Origin: Boseongicola sp.
GTDB lineage: Bacteria; Pseudomonadota; Alphaproteobacteria; Rhodobacterales; Rhodobacteraceae
Direction of reading: 5' to 3'
NCBI GenBank assembly: GCA_028824715.1
Contig: JAPPCV010000052.1
Coordinates: forward strand, 1-64,000
DNA length: 64,000 bases
Below, in pieces: positions 17,763 to 25,929 of this stretch. Made by a program: the position numbers and the translations under genes. The notes under the pieces are model-generated. The model was not told the origin of the DNA. It did not search any database and saw only the letters and a list, made by a program, of their open reading frames with translations. The number at the start of each line of letters is the position of its first letter. The first letter of the stretch is position 1.

Positions 17763-18026
17763 CGCGGCCCGTGCATGGCTGCCGTGCGACGGGCGGTCAA
17801 GCGACGTCCCTCGCGCCTCCCGCCCGCGTCGGCAGCCGACCTGCCCATGCCTGCCCGGGCCTGGGACCGCCCCTGGGGCGGGACCGTCAATGTCAATGCG
17901 CCAACGCTGCATGGCCATTCCGCGAGTCCGCGGGCGGGACCGGCGACGAGGCCCGCGCCGCGCCAGGGCGGCGCCGGATGCACCGATCGTCCATCGCTGT
18001 ACGCAAATTGAATCCGATCTGTCTTT

Positions 18027-18044
18027 AGGCGCCTCCCGGCGCCT
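18027..18044 (+). promoter_or_regulatory. Inverted repeat in the MocR/ilvD-like divergent gap
   Basis: AGGCGCC-TCCC-GGCGCCT is a perfect 7-bp inverted repeat in the only intergenic space between the divergent MocR gene and the operon. It could be an operator or a 5'-leader hairpin; it lies 48 bp before the preferred start codon. There is no T-run, so it is not a terminator. Confidence 0.35.
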
Positions 18045-18092
18045 GCACTAGGAGTGGTCCCGGACCGACGGCACATGACGAGGGAGATGGGC

Positions 18093-19790
18093 ATGCCCCG
18101 GGCAGCCGCACAGGAGCGAAATGGCGGAACGCGGAGGCGCAGCGACCTGCAGTTTCTCGGCGTCGAGCGTTCGCTGCAACGTGCCTGGGCGAAGGGCGCC
18201 GGACTGATCGACGAGGAGTTCGAGCGCCCGATGATTGCGGTCGTCAACACGTGCCAGGAGTTCTCGCCCGAGAACGTCCACCTCAGGCAGGTCGGCGACG
18301 CGGTCAAGGCGGGCGTGCGCATGGCCGGAGGCACGCCCTGCGAGTTCAACGCCTTCCACGTCACGGACAGCGAGACCTTCGCCTCGGCCGGCATGCGCTA
18401 CGTGCTGCCGAGCCGCGACCTCGTCGCGGACATGATCGAGCTGATGGTGCAAGGCCACCGCTTCGACGCGATGGTACTGATCGCCTCCGGCGACAAGGTC
18501 GTCCCGGGCATGGCGATGGCGGCGGCGCGCCTGGACCTGCCCGCCCTCATGCTCTACGGCGGGCCGACCAGGGCAGGCGTCCACAAGGGGCGCAAGGTCT
18601 TCCTGGAGACGGTGTACGACGGGGTCGGCCAGCACCTGCGCGGCGCGCTCGACAGGCAGGAGCTCAAGGCGCTCGAGGACAGCCACTTCCCGTTCCCCGG
18701 CGCGTCCGACACCGCCACGTCCGGGAACACCGCCGGCATCTACACGGAGGCCCTGGGCCTTGCGCTGCCCGGCACCGGCACCCTGCCTGCCGCAGGCAGC
18801 CACCAGCTCCGCGCCGCGAAGCGCGCCGGCATGCGCATCATGGACCTCGTCAGGGACGATCTCCGGCCGTCCGCGATCCTGACGCAGGAGGCCTTCGAGA
18901 ACGCCATGCGGGTCGGCATGGCGGTCGGCGGCTCCACCAACATGGTCCTGCACATGACCGCCATCGCGAGGGAGGCCGGGGTGGAGGTGGACTTCGACAC
19001 CTGGGACCGGCTGAGCCGCGACACGCCGACGCTGGTCGCGCTCGCGCCGTCCGGGCCGTGGGGCGTGACGGATCTCGGCGACGCGGGCGGCGTGCCGGCC
19101 GTGCTGCGCGCCCTCGGCGACCTGGTCCATGCAGGCGCAAGGACGGTCGGCGGCGGCACCGTGGGCGAGATCGCGGACGCCGCCGAGAACGGGAACCCCG
19201 CGTGCATTCGCGGCATGGACGATCCGGTGGAGGCCGACGGCGCGATCAACGTCCTGAGGGGCAGCCTTGCGCCGGACGGCGCCGTGGTGAAGGCCTCCGG
19301 GGTCGCCCGCGACATGCGGGAAGCCGTCCTCCGGGCCCGCGTCTTCGAGGACGAGGAAGGCGCGATCGAAGCCATTCGCGGCAACGGAATCGGCCCCGGC
19401 ACCTGCCTGGTGATCCGCAACGAGGGCCCGCGCGGCGGTCCCGGCATGCGCGAGATGCTGGGCGCCACCTCGGCGCTGATGGGAGCCGGTCTCGGGAGCA
19501 GCTGCGCCCTTGTCACCGACGGACGGTTCTCCGGGGCCACGCACGGCCCCGCGATCGGCTACGTCACCCCGGAAGCGGCACGAGGCGGGCCGATCGCGTT
19601 CGTCGAGGACGGCGACACGGTCCGTGTCGACCTTCCCGGGCGCAGGCTGGAGCTCGACGTGTCCCTCGACGAACTGGCCGCGCGGAGGAGCCGCCACGTG
19701 CCCGCGCAGGCCCGGGTCACGCGCGGCTACCTCAAGCACTATTCGGAAACCGTGGCGCCCGCCTCCGAGGGGGCGGTGCTGCCGAGATAG
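18093..19790 (+). CDS. IlvD/Edd-family dehydratase lacking the Fe-S cluster cysteines
   Basis: The full-length (565-residue) dehydratase has the family frame: [118 protein letters not shown] and [20 protein letters not shown]. The Asp-Lys pair and the C-terminal DGRFSG serine, which form the Mg site and base, are kept. The cluster-ligand Cys in (G/N)CDK is Gly and the one in (A/S)CG is Ser. The third position (PCN in 2Fe-2S enzymes) is Glu. It should act on a sugar acid or branched hydroxy acid without a normal cluster, if it is catalytic at all. The start at 18093 has GGGAG 6 bp upstream; a GTG at 18054 lacks one. Confidence 0.85.
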   Translation: MPRAAAQERNGGTRRRSDLQFLGVERSLQRAWAKGAGLIDEEFERPMIAVVNTCQEFSPENVHLRQVGDAVKAGVRMAGGTPCEFNAFHVTDSETFASAGMRYVLPSRDLVADMIELMVQGHRFDAMVLIASGDKVVPGMAMAAARLDLPALMLYGGPTRAGVHKGRKVFLETVYDGVGQHLRGALDRQELKALEDSHFPFPGASDTATSGNTAGIYTEALGLALPGTGTLPAAGSHQLRAAKRAGMRIMDLVRDDLRPSAILTQEAFENAMRVGMAVGGSTNMVLHMTAIAREAGVEVDFDTWDRLSRDTPTLVALAPSGPWGVTDLGDAGGVPAVLRALGDLVHAGARTVGGGTVGEIADAAENGNPACIRGMDDPVEADGAINVLRGSLAPDGAVVKASGVARDMREAVLRARVFEDEEGAIEAIRGNGIGPGTCLVIRNEGPRGGPGMREMLGATSALMGAGLGSSCALVTDGRFSGATHGPAIGYVTPEAARGGPIAFVEDGDTVRVDLPGRRLELDVSLDELAARRSRHVPAQARVTRGYLKHYSETVAPASEGAVLPR

Positions 19791-19804
19791 AGGGTGGAGG
19801 AACG

Positions 19805-20908
19805 ATGGAGACCAGCGCTTGCGACCACGCGCAGCTGCAGTCCGACGACGGAATCCGGGTACCGCCCCGCACGGACGCCTCCGGAAGCGTCATCACCAAT
19901 GCCGCCTCGACAGGCATCCGGATCGATCGCCGGCGGCTGAAGGCCCTGGCCCGCAGGAGCGACCGGCCGGGCCTCGCCTATCTCGCCGTCTGGACCGCCG
20001 CGATGGTCGCGGCGGGTGCGCTCGTCTGGCTGACCCTCGGGACGCCCTTCGCGTGGCCGGCGATGTTCGCCCTCGGCGTCGTCATGTCCGTGCCGTCCTA
20101 CTCGCTCAGCCACGAAACGGCGCACGGAACGGCATTCCGCACACGGTGGCTGAACGAGACCGTCTTCTGGATCACGTCCCTTCTGTACGGCGAGGAACCG
20201 CTGCACCGGCGCTACACGCACACGAACCACCATACCTACACCTGGCATGTGGGCCGCGACAGCCAGATGCCGTTCGACACGCCGCTCGACTTCAAGGGGT
20301 GGCTCTACGATGTCAGCGGCCTGTCGATCCTCGTGTTCCAGGCCAGGGTCCTCTGGCAGCTGTCGACCCGGCGCTACACGGACCTGATGAAGGAGGTCGC
20401 GCCGGCGGCCGAGCTGCCGAAGATGACCAGGAACGCGCGCATCTTCTCCGCCGTCTACCTCGGCATCGCCGCCATGATCGCCGCCGGAATCCACTGGCCC
20501 CTGTGGCTCTACGTGCTGCCGCGCCTTCTCGGCGCCCCGGTCATGCTGATGTTCAACATCATCCAGCACGCCGAGCTGCAGGAGAACTCGCCCTCGATCG
20601 TCAAGAGCACACGAACGTTCAGGACCGACCGGCTGGGCCGCTTCCTCTACCTCAACATGAACAACCACGTGGAGCACCACCTCTACCCGCAGGTCCCGTT
20701 CCACTCCCTGCCCGACCTGCACGAGGAGGTGGCCGGCCAGACTCCGGCGCCGGACCCCGGCTTCTGGCGGACGAACGCCGACCTCCTCTGGGTGGTTGTG
20801 CGCCGGTCCCTCGGATACGGCACAAGGGCCGCCTGGATCCGGCAGGCGCCGCACATGATCACCGAGGGCGGCGCCTTCGAGAGAATCTCGAAGGCGACGA
20901 TGCAGTGA
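19805..20908 (+). CDS. Membrane fatty-acid-desaturase-family oxygenase
   Basis: The 367-residue integral membrane di-iron protein has three histidine boxes: HETAH at 103-107, HTNHH at 139-143 and HVEHH at 288-292, plus His 255 in IIQHAELQ. Hydrophobic segments lie at about 58-80, 83-100, 172-182 and 215-255. Homologues desaturate acyl chains or hydroxylate small molecules. The start ATG follows GGAGG, 14 bp after the ilvD-like stop. The Rieske ferredoxin two genes downstream is a natural electron donor, which favours a soluble-substrate hydroxylase or desaturase over a housekeeping lipid desaturase. The stop overlaps the next gene's GTG. Confidence 0.88.
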   Translation: METSACDHAQLQSDDGIRVPPRTDASGSVITNAASTGIRIDRRRLKALARRSDRPGLAYLAVWTAAMVAAGALVWLTLGTPFAWPAMFALGVVMSVPSYSLSHETAHGTAFRTRWLNETVFWITSLLYGEEPLHRRYTHTNHHTYTWHVGRDSQMPFDTPLDFKGWLYDVSGLSILVFQARVLWQLSTRRYTDLMKEVAPAAELPKMTRNARIFSAVYLGIAAMIAAGIHWPLWLYVLPRLLGAPVMLMFNIIQHAELQENSPSIVKSTRTFRTDRLGRFLYLNMNNHVEHHLYPQVPFHSLPDLHEEVAGQTPAPDPGFWRTNADLLWVVVRRSLGYGTRAAWIRQAPHMITEGGAFERISKATMQ

Positions 20909-21747
20909 ATGCCAGGCGCATATACACGTACGGCGGAAAGCCCGCCCGGCGCAACCTCACGGTGGCCGACATGCAGGCCATGAAGGGAAGGCACAGGCTG
21001 TGCCAGACCTGTCCGTCGACGCGCGAGGAGGCGGCGGCGTGCGCGGACGCGGGCATCGACGTGCTGAACACGTCCGACGCCGATCTCCCGGCCGTCCGCG
21101 CCGGCGCGCCCGAGACGTTCACGATCGCGGACCTTCCGATGACGGCGCATCTCACCGCGGACGACATCCTGCGGGCCGCGGTCAGGGCGGCGGAGGCCGG
21201 CGCCGACGCGGTCTACACGCCGCGAAGCCTGCGCATGGTCGAGATGCTGGCCGGCGAAGGGCTGTGCGTGCAGGGCCATCTCGGGCTGGTGCCCCGGCTT
21301 TCGACCCGGCGCGGAGGACTGCGGATCATCGGCAGGACGGCGGCAGAGGCCGTCGAGCTAGCGGACGACTTTCGCCGGCTCGAGGACGCCGGCGCCTATG
21401 CCGCCGAGGTCGAGTGCGTCGCGGCCGAGGCGCTGGCCGCGATCGGTCCGCTCTCGCGGCTCGTCACGCACTCGATCGGTGCCGGATCCTCGGGCGACGT
21501 GGTCTTCATGTTCCTCGTGGACATCTGCGGCGAGTCCGATCCCGCGCCCGCACACGCCCGCGCGTTCGCCGACCTCCGTTCGATCCGCAACCGCCTCGCC
21601 GACGAACGCCTGCGCGCGCTTCGCGCCTACCGGGGCGCGGTCGCGGAAGGCAGCTATCCCGACGCAGAGACCTCCGTCTCGATGCTGCCGAACGAGCACG
21701 AGAAGCTGCTCGAGGCGCTCTCGCGCCGCCAGGACTTCCACGGGTGA
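20905..21747 (+). CDS. Divergent PanB-like (ketopantoate hydroxymethyltransferase family) aldolase
   Basis: The 280-residue TIM-barrel protein belongs to the PEP mutase/ketopantoate hydroxymethyltransferase superfamily. It shows ADLPMTAH with the metal Asp, QGHLGLVPRLSTRRGGLRII, the catalytic-Glu motif AYAAEVECVAAEAL (Glu 170) and HSIGAGSSGDVVFMFLVDIC. Compared with E. coli PanB it lacks about 20 residues after the first metal Asp (VGDSLGM...) and has VYTPRS where PanB has VKIEGG. So it is unlikely to make ketopantoate and more likely adds or removes a one- or two-carbon unit from another 2-oxo acid. The GTG start overlaps the desaturase stop (GTGA), giving tight coupling. Confidence 0.75.
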   Translation: MNARRIYTYGGKPARRNLTVADMQAMKGRHRLCQTCPSTREEAAACADAGIDVLNTSDADLPAVRAGAPETFTIADLPMTAHLTADDILRAAVRAAEAGADAVYTPRSLRMVEMLAGEGLCVQGHLGLVPRLSTRRGGLRIIGRTAAEAVELADDFRRLEDAGAYAAEVECVAAEALAAIGPLSRLVTHSIGAGSSGDVVFMFLVDICGESDPAPAHARAFADLRSIRNRLADERLRALRAYRGAVAEGSYPDAETSVSMLPNEHEKLLEALSRRQDFHG

Positions 21748-21758
21748 AGGACAGGAAG

Positions 21759-22067
21759 ATGGCCGACTGGATCCATGCATGCGCCTGCGACGACATCGAC
21801 GAGGAGGACCTCGTGCGTTGGGACCACGACGGGCGCACCTACGCGATCTACAACGCCGAGGACGGCTTCTACTGCACGGACGGCCTCTGCACGCACGAGG
21901 ACGAGCACCTCGAGGCCGGGCTCCTGACGGGACACGTGATCGAGTGCCCGCTGCACCAGGGCCGGTTCGACATCCGGTCGGGCAAGGTGGTCTCGCCGCC
22001 GCCCTGTACCGGCCTGGGCACGTACCCCGTCAAGACGGAAGACGGACAGGTCTACGTGAGGATCTGA
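21759..22067 (+). CDS. Rieske-type [2Fe-2S] ferredoxin
   Basis: The 102-residue single-domain protein has the Rieske motif CTH at 44-46 and CPLH at 63-66, spaced as in NdoA/BphF-like ferredoxins (CxH-x16-CxxH), and a C-terminal strand LGTYPVKTEDGQVYVRI. The start was placed at MADWIHACACDDIDEEDL, where GGAAG precedes the ATG; the open frame upstream is a shadow of the PanB-like gene. It should pass electrons to the membrane oxygenase of the same operon. No reductase gene is present, so that component must come from elsewhere. Confidence 0.9.
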   Translation: MADWIHACACDDIDEEDLVRWDHDGRTYAIYNAEDGFYCTDGLCTHEDEHLEAGLLTGHVIECPLHQGRFDIRSGKVVSPPPCTGLGTYPVKTEDGQVYVRI

Positions 22068-22075
22068 CCGCCGCT

Positions 22076-22096
22076 CCCGGGACAGGAGTTCCCGGG
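22076..22096 (+). promoter_or_regulatory. Hairpin between ferredoxin and dctP genes
   Basis: CCCGGGA-CAGGAGT-TCCCGGG is a 7-bp perfect stem just after the ferredoxin stop and 42 bp before the dctP start. It lacks a T-tract, so it may attenuate or protect a processed transcript rather than end it. Confidence 0.4.
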
Positions 22097-22137
22097 GGCG
22101 ACTTGCTGGCAACCACAGAAGGAAGGAGGACAAGGCC

Positions 22138-23151
22138 ATGCAGAACACAGGAAAGCTCCCGGCAGTCCGCGGTCTGGCCGCGGCGGCCCTCGCGTTCGGA
22201 CTCGCGGCTCCGCCCGCGATTGCGCAGGAAGAGTTCATCCTCGCCCACGCGATGAACACGGACCACGTGTTCCACGCGATCTCGGAACGCTTCATGGAGG
22301 AACTGGGCGACGACAGCGGGGTCTCGATCGCATATCACCCCGGCGGCGACCTCGGAGACTGGGTGTCGCTGTTCGAGCAGTCCATGCAGGGCGTCGTTCC
22401 GATGACGCTGACCTGGGCGTCTTCGGACTTCGACAAGCGACTCGACCTCATCTACCTCGGATACATCGTGTCCGACTGGGACGAGGCCAAGCAGCTCTAC
22501 GGCCCCGGCGCCGGCATGCTGGACGTGTACAACGACATGCTGGCGGATCTCGGCATCCATGCCGTGGGGATCATCCCGACGGACTTCGGCTCCGTGGTGA
22601 TCAGGAAAGGCGTTGGCGAGCTTCCCGTCAACTTTCCGGACGATCCCGCGGGCATGAAGATCCGTGTCCCCGGACTCTCCATCGCCGTCGACCGGTTCAA
22701 CGATTTCGGCTTCGCGGCAGTGCCTATCCCGCTCTCGGAAGTTCACACGGCGCTGCAGCTCGGCACCGTGGACGCGCGTTCGTTCTCGACGGCGGTCGAG
22801 ACCTACACGCTCCGTGACGTCCTGGAGGCGAACATACTCACCAACGACTACTTCGAGGTCGCGTTCTGGCTGGTGAACAAGTCCTGGTGGGACGGCCTGC
22901 CGGACGACGTTCGCGCCAACCTTCAGGCCGCGGCAGACGAGACCATCGCGTGGTCATGGGAGGAGGCCGAACGCAAGAGCGACGAGTTCCTCCAGAAGGC
23001 CCGCGAGGCCGGCATCAACGTCGTCGAGCTCTCCGACGACCAGATGAACGCCGCCAAGCGGATCGTCTACGAGAACGAGTGGCCGATGATGGAGTCCGTC
23101 GTGGGCAAGGACATCATCGACAGGATACGGAGCGTCGTGGGCATCGAATGA
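22138..23151 (+). CDS. dctP: TRAP transporter substrate-binding protein (DctP family)
   Basis: The 337-residue periplasmic receptor has a signal peptide (cleavage near AIAQ-E, residue 30). The DctP pattern includes FILAHAMNTDHVFHAISERF, FPDDPAGMKIRVPGLSIAVD with the conserved Arg that usually binds a substrate carboxylate, and LQLGTVDARSFSTAVETYTL. It is followed by the two permease genes. Given the operon, the ligand is probably the carboxylated starting compound of the pathway. A strong ribosome site (AAGGAAGGAGG) precedes the start. Confidence 0.93.
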   Translation: MQNTGKLPAVRGLAAAALAFGLAAPPAIAQEEFILAHAMNTDHVFHAISERFMEELGDDSGVSIAYHPGGDLGDWVSLFEQSMQGVVPMTLTWASSDFDKRLDLIYLGYIVSDWDEAKQLYGPGAGMLDVYNDMLADLGIHAVGIIPTDFGSVVIRKGVGELPVNFPDDPAGMKIRVPGLSIAVDRFNDFGFAAVPIPLSEVHTALQLGTVDARSFSTAVETYTLRDVLEANILTNDYFEVAFWLVNKSWWDGLPDDVRANLQAAADETIAWSWEEAERKSDEFLQKAREAGINVVELSDDQMNAAKRIVYENEWPMMESVVGKDIIDRIRSVVGIE

Positions 23152-23181
23152 CGCAGCCACGCGGCTCGCCCAGAAAGCCTC

Positions 23182-23205
23182 GTCCGGGCGCAGGAGCGCC
23201 CGGAC
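23182..23205 (+). promoter_or_regulatory. Perfect 10-bp hairpin between dctP and dctQ
   Basis: GTCCGGGCGC-AGGA-GCGCCCGGAC lies in the 72-bp gap between receptor and small-permease genes, with no T-run after it. In many binding-protein-dependent systems such a stem stabilises the upstream receptor mRNA so that receptor exceeds permease. That role is inferred here. Confidence 0.55.
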
Positions 23206-23223
23206 CGTCACCTGACCTGGAGC

Positions 23224-23874
23224 ATGACAATGGAACGTGAATCCAGGCAGCGCCCCAGGCCGCCAGTGGGTGCCGCGTCGTTCATCTTCGACCCGGAGCT
23301 CAGCGACCCTGCCCCTCCTGAGCGCCTGACCGCGATACCGGAAGGCGCCCTTGCGGAGCGGCTGCGCTGGATCGTCGCCGCCGAAGCGGTCGTCGAACGC
23401 GCCCTCTTCGTCTTCGTCATCGCGTTCGGCCTGTGCCTCGCCGCACTGATGTTCGCCCAGGTCGTCCTCCGGTACGTCTTCGCCTCGCCGTTCGTCGGCA
23501 TCGAGGAACTCGCGCTGCTGTTCGGCGCCTGGTTCTACTTTCTCGGCATGGCCTACGTCACCCGCAACGGCGAACACATCCACGGCGGGATCCTGACGTT
23601 GGTTGTGAAGAACCGGAATGCCGTGCGCGGCGTCCGCTTGCTGATGACCATCCTCGGCATCGTCGCCTGCGTCGTGTTCGGATTCTATGCCGTCAGCTAC
23701 GCGCTGTTCGAGATCCAGACCGGGCGCCTGAGCTCCTACATGCGATGGCCGAAGGGATGGTGGTCGGCCTCTCTCATCTTCGGGTTCTCAGGCACCGCAG
23801 TCTACATGGCGCTCCAGGCCGTCAACCAGCTTGCCGACCTGATTGCCTGCATTCGGGCGGGGAAGGAGAGCTAG
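23224..23874 (+). CDS. dctQ: TRAP transporter small permease subunit (DctQ family)
   Basis: The 216-residue protein has four transmembrane segments (about 55-80, 92-115, 135-157, 175-200). The DctQ motifs are VVLRYVFASPFVGIEELALL, GAWFYFLGMAYVTRNGEHIH and a C-terminal GFSGTAVYMALQAVNQLADL. A cytoplasmic N-terminal tail of about 45 residues is longer than usual. It pairs with DctM as the membrane part of a Na+-coupled importer. The start has GGAG at 5 bp. Confidence 0.9.
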   Translation: MTMERESRQRPRPPVGAASFIFDPELSDPAPPERLTAIPEGALAERLRWIVAAEAVVERALFVFVIAFGLCLAALMFAQVVLRYVFASPFVGIEELALLFGAWFYFLGMAYVTRNGEHIHGGILTLVVKNRNAVRGVRLLMTILGIVACVVFGFYAVSYALFEIQTGRLSSYMRWPKGWWSASLIFGFSGTAVYMALQAVNQLADLIACIRAGKES

Positions 23875-23877
23875 GCC

Positions 23878-25182
23878 GTGCTGACTTTCGTCGCTTCGCT
23901 CGGTCTCGTCGTCGGGCTGCTGCTGGCCGAAATGCCGATTGCCTTCGCCTTCGGCATCGGCGCGTTGGTCTTCGCGACCGCGTCCGGATCGGACGTCTCG
24001 TTCCTCATTCCCTACGCCTACCAGACCACCTCGAGTTTCGCCCTTCTCGCGCTGCCCCTGTTCGTCATGGCCGGCACCCTGATGGCGGAAGGCGGGATCT
24101 CGGATCGCCTCCTCAGCTTCGTGAACGCCTTCGTCGGGCGCCTCAAGGGAGGCTTGGGCGCCGTCACCGTCGTGACCTGCGCGCTCTTCGGGGCGATATC
24201 CGGCTCGTCGTCCGCCGCGATCGCGGCAATCGGGCAGATCATGATTCCGCGCATGGTCCGGGAAGGCTATCCGCCGGGCCATGCGACGGCGCTCGTCGCC
24301 TGCTCCTCCGTCCTTGCGCTGATGATCCCGCCGTCCATCCCGATGATCGTGTTCGCGGTGACGGGCGGACTGTCGGTGGGCGCGGCATTCCTTTCCACCG
24401 TGATTCCCGGTGCCATCCTGACATGCGTCTACGTCTGCCTGAACTTCCTCTTTCTCAGGAACGTCGACACGATCACGGTCGAGGAGAGGATCCCCTTCCG
24501 GGCCGCGGCAAGAAACGTCGTCAGGACGGGCGCCGAGGCGTTCTGGGCGCTCCTCATGCCGGTCATCATCCTCGGAACCATCTACTCCGGCATCGCGACG
24601 CCCACGGAAGCGGCGGCCATCGCGCTGGTCTACGCGATTCCGGTCGGGTTCCTGTTCTACCGCGGCCTGACGCTCAGGAACTTCCCGGCGACCATCGCCC
24701 GCGCCGCGATCACGACCGGCTCGATAATCGCCGTGCTGTTCTTCCTGTTCGTGATGAGCCGGGCCATGATACTTCAGCAGATTCCCAAGGAGGTCGCCGA
24801 GGCGCTCGTTGCGCTCACCGAGAACCGGATCCTCGTGCTCCTGATCATCAACGTCATTCTCCTCCTGATCGGCATGATCGTCGACGACGTGTCAGGCAGC
24901 GTGCTCGCGGCGATAATCCTGCTTCCGGTCGCGAAGGAAGTCGGGGTCCATCCCATCCACTTTGCGGCGATCGTCGGCACGAACCTGGGTCTCGGCAACG
25001 TGTCGCCGCCATGCGCGCCGATGCTCTACATGGCGGCAGGTGTGAGCAAGCTCACGCTCGACAGGTATTTCGTGCCCACCATGAAGCTGCTCGCACTGGG
25101 CCACCTGCCCATGGTGCTCGTCGTGACCTTCGTGCCGGAACTTTCGCTGGCGCTGCCGAGACTGGTTCTGGGGATCGAGTGA
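23878..25182 (+). CDS. dctM: TRAP transporter large permease subunit (DctM family)
   Basis: The 434-residue polytopic protein starts with GTG after GGAGAG, three bases beyond the dctQ stop. It has the DctM signatures FALLALPLFVMAGTLMAEGG, GALFGAISGSSSAAIAAIGQ, YPPGHATALVACSSVLALMI PPS and NVSPPCAPMLYMAAGVSKLT, with about 12 membrane segments. It is the translocating subunit and the last gene of the operon that starts at 18093. It is intact and of normal length. Confidence 0.93.
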   Translation: MLTFVASLGLVVGLLLAEMPIAFAFGIGALVFATASGSDVSFLIPYAYQTTSSFALLALPLFVMAGTLMAEGGISDRLLSFVNAFVGRLKGGLGAVTVVTCALFGAISGSSSAAIAAIGQIMIPRMVREGYPPGHATALVACSSVLALMIPPSIPMIVFAVTGGLSVGAAFLSTVIPGAILTCVYVCLNFLFLRNVDTITVEERIPFRAAARNVVRTGAEAFWALLMPVIILGTIYSGIATPTEAAAIALVYAIPVGFLFYRGLTLRNFPATIARAAITTGSIIAVLFFLFVMSRAMILQQIPKEVAEALVALTENRILVLLIINVILLLIGMIVDDVSGSVLAAIILLPVAKEVGVHPIHFAAIVGTNLGLGNVSPPCAPMLYMAAGVSKLTLDRYFVPTMKLLALGHLPMVLVVTFVPELSLALPRLVLGIE

Positions 25183-25257
25183 CGTGCCCCGGCGCACCCG
25201 GCACCACTACGGTCTCCCGACGTGAGGCCGGACCATGGCAGGAACGCCTGCTCGGCG

Positions 25258-25929
25258 ATGTCGCGCCAGGTTCTACTCCTGATCGCGGAGGACCTCCGCC
25301 GACTCGTCGAGCGCGGGCGTCGGCCGGACTTTCTGGCCGTGCTGGAGCGCATCGAGAACGCCGTCGAGATCGCCGAGCGGGCATGGAGCGGGTCCTGGCT
25401 CGGCTACCATGCCAACGTCTACTACCGTGGCCTTCGCACGCCGCCCGAAGGCGTTCGCTTCGACCCGGAACTCGGTCTCACCCACACGTTCGCGGGGCAG
25501 GCAATCAGCGTCTGGCAGGAACATGATCCCGAGAGCGTGGTCGCGGGGATCCTCGAGCATGCCGGGAACGTCGACATCGGACCGGCTCGGAATCTCGTTC
25601 GCGACGCCCGCCGGGAACTCGATGCGGCGAGGTCGCGGGCCGTGGCCGTCATCGGGTCCCGGACACCGCCCGATGCCGTCCTGGCGCAATTCGCAAGCGA
25701 CATCGCCGGCCTCCGCATCCCGACCAGGGCCGAGATTGTCGAGGCGTTCATGCCCGAGGAGGACATCACCACGCGCGACGCCGTTGCCGCGACTTCCGGC
25801 ATCTGCACGCCGCCCCACAAGGACCTGCTCGCGGACGTCACAGCAGCCAGGACGTCGCTTGCCGTTCTCGAGGAGTTCGTCGCGCACCTGCAGAAGGCAG
25901 GCGCGCGCTTCGACCATCTGAACCGATGA
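25258..25929 (+). CDS. Possible N-terminal half of a TIR-like nucleotide-binding defence protein
   Basis: The 223-residue protein starts MSRQVLLLIAEDLRRLVERG and contains WSGSWLGYHANVYYRGLRTP, AGNVDIGPARNLVRDARREL and SGICTPPHKDLLADVTAART. I recall this pattern (SWLGY...VYY...PP..G..F, later TPPH) as the N-terminal part of predicted nucleotide-binding proteins whose C-terminus is a TIR-like (PF10137-type) domain. Here the frame stops at HLNR with no TIR-like segment, nor did I find one in other frames to 26550. So it is either a stand-alone sensor or a truncated gene. A GTG start at 25222 is also possible. The family call rests on memory of motif layout. Confidence 0.5.
   Translation: MSRQVLLLIAEDLRRLVERGRRPDFLAVLERIENAVEIAERAWSGSWLGYHANVYYRGLRTPPEGVRFDPELGLTHTFAGQAISVWQEHDPESVVAGILEHAGNVDIGPARNLVRDARRELDAARSRAVAVIGSRTPPDAVLAQFASDIAGLRIPTRAEIVEAFMPEEDITTRDAVAATSGICTPPHKDLLADVTAARTSLAVLEEFVAHLQKAGARFDHLNR

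Noticed and set aside
18251..19804. Very long frame running through the ilvD-like gene into the desaturase gene
   Set aside because: The part before 19805 is an Arg-rich shadow of the dehydratase frame; the true desaturase start has its own ribosome site.
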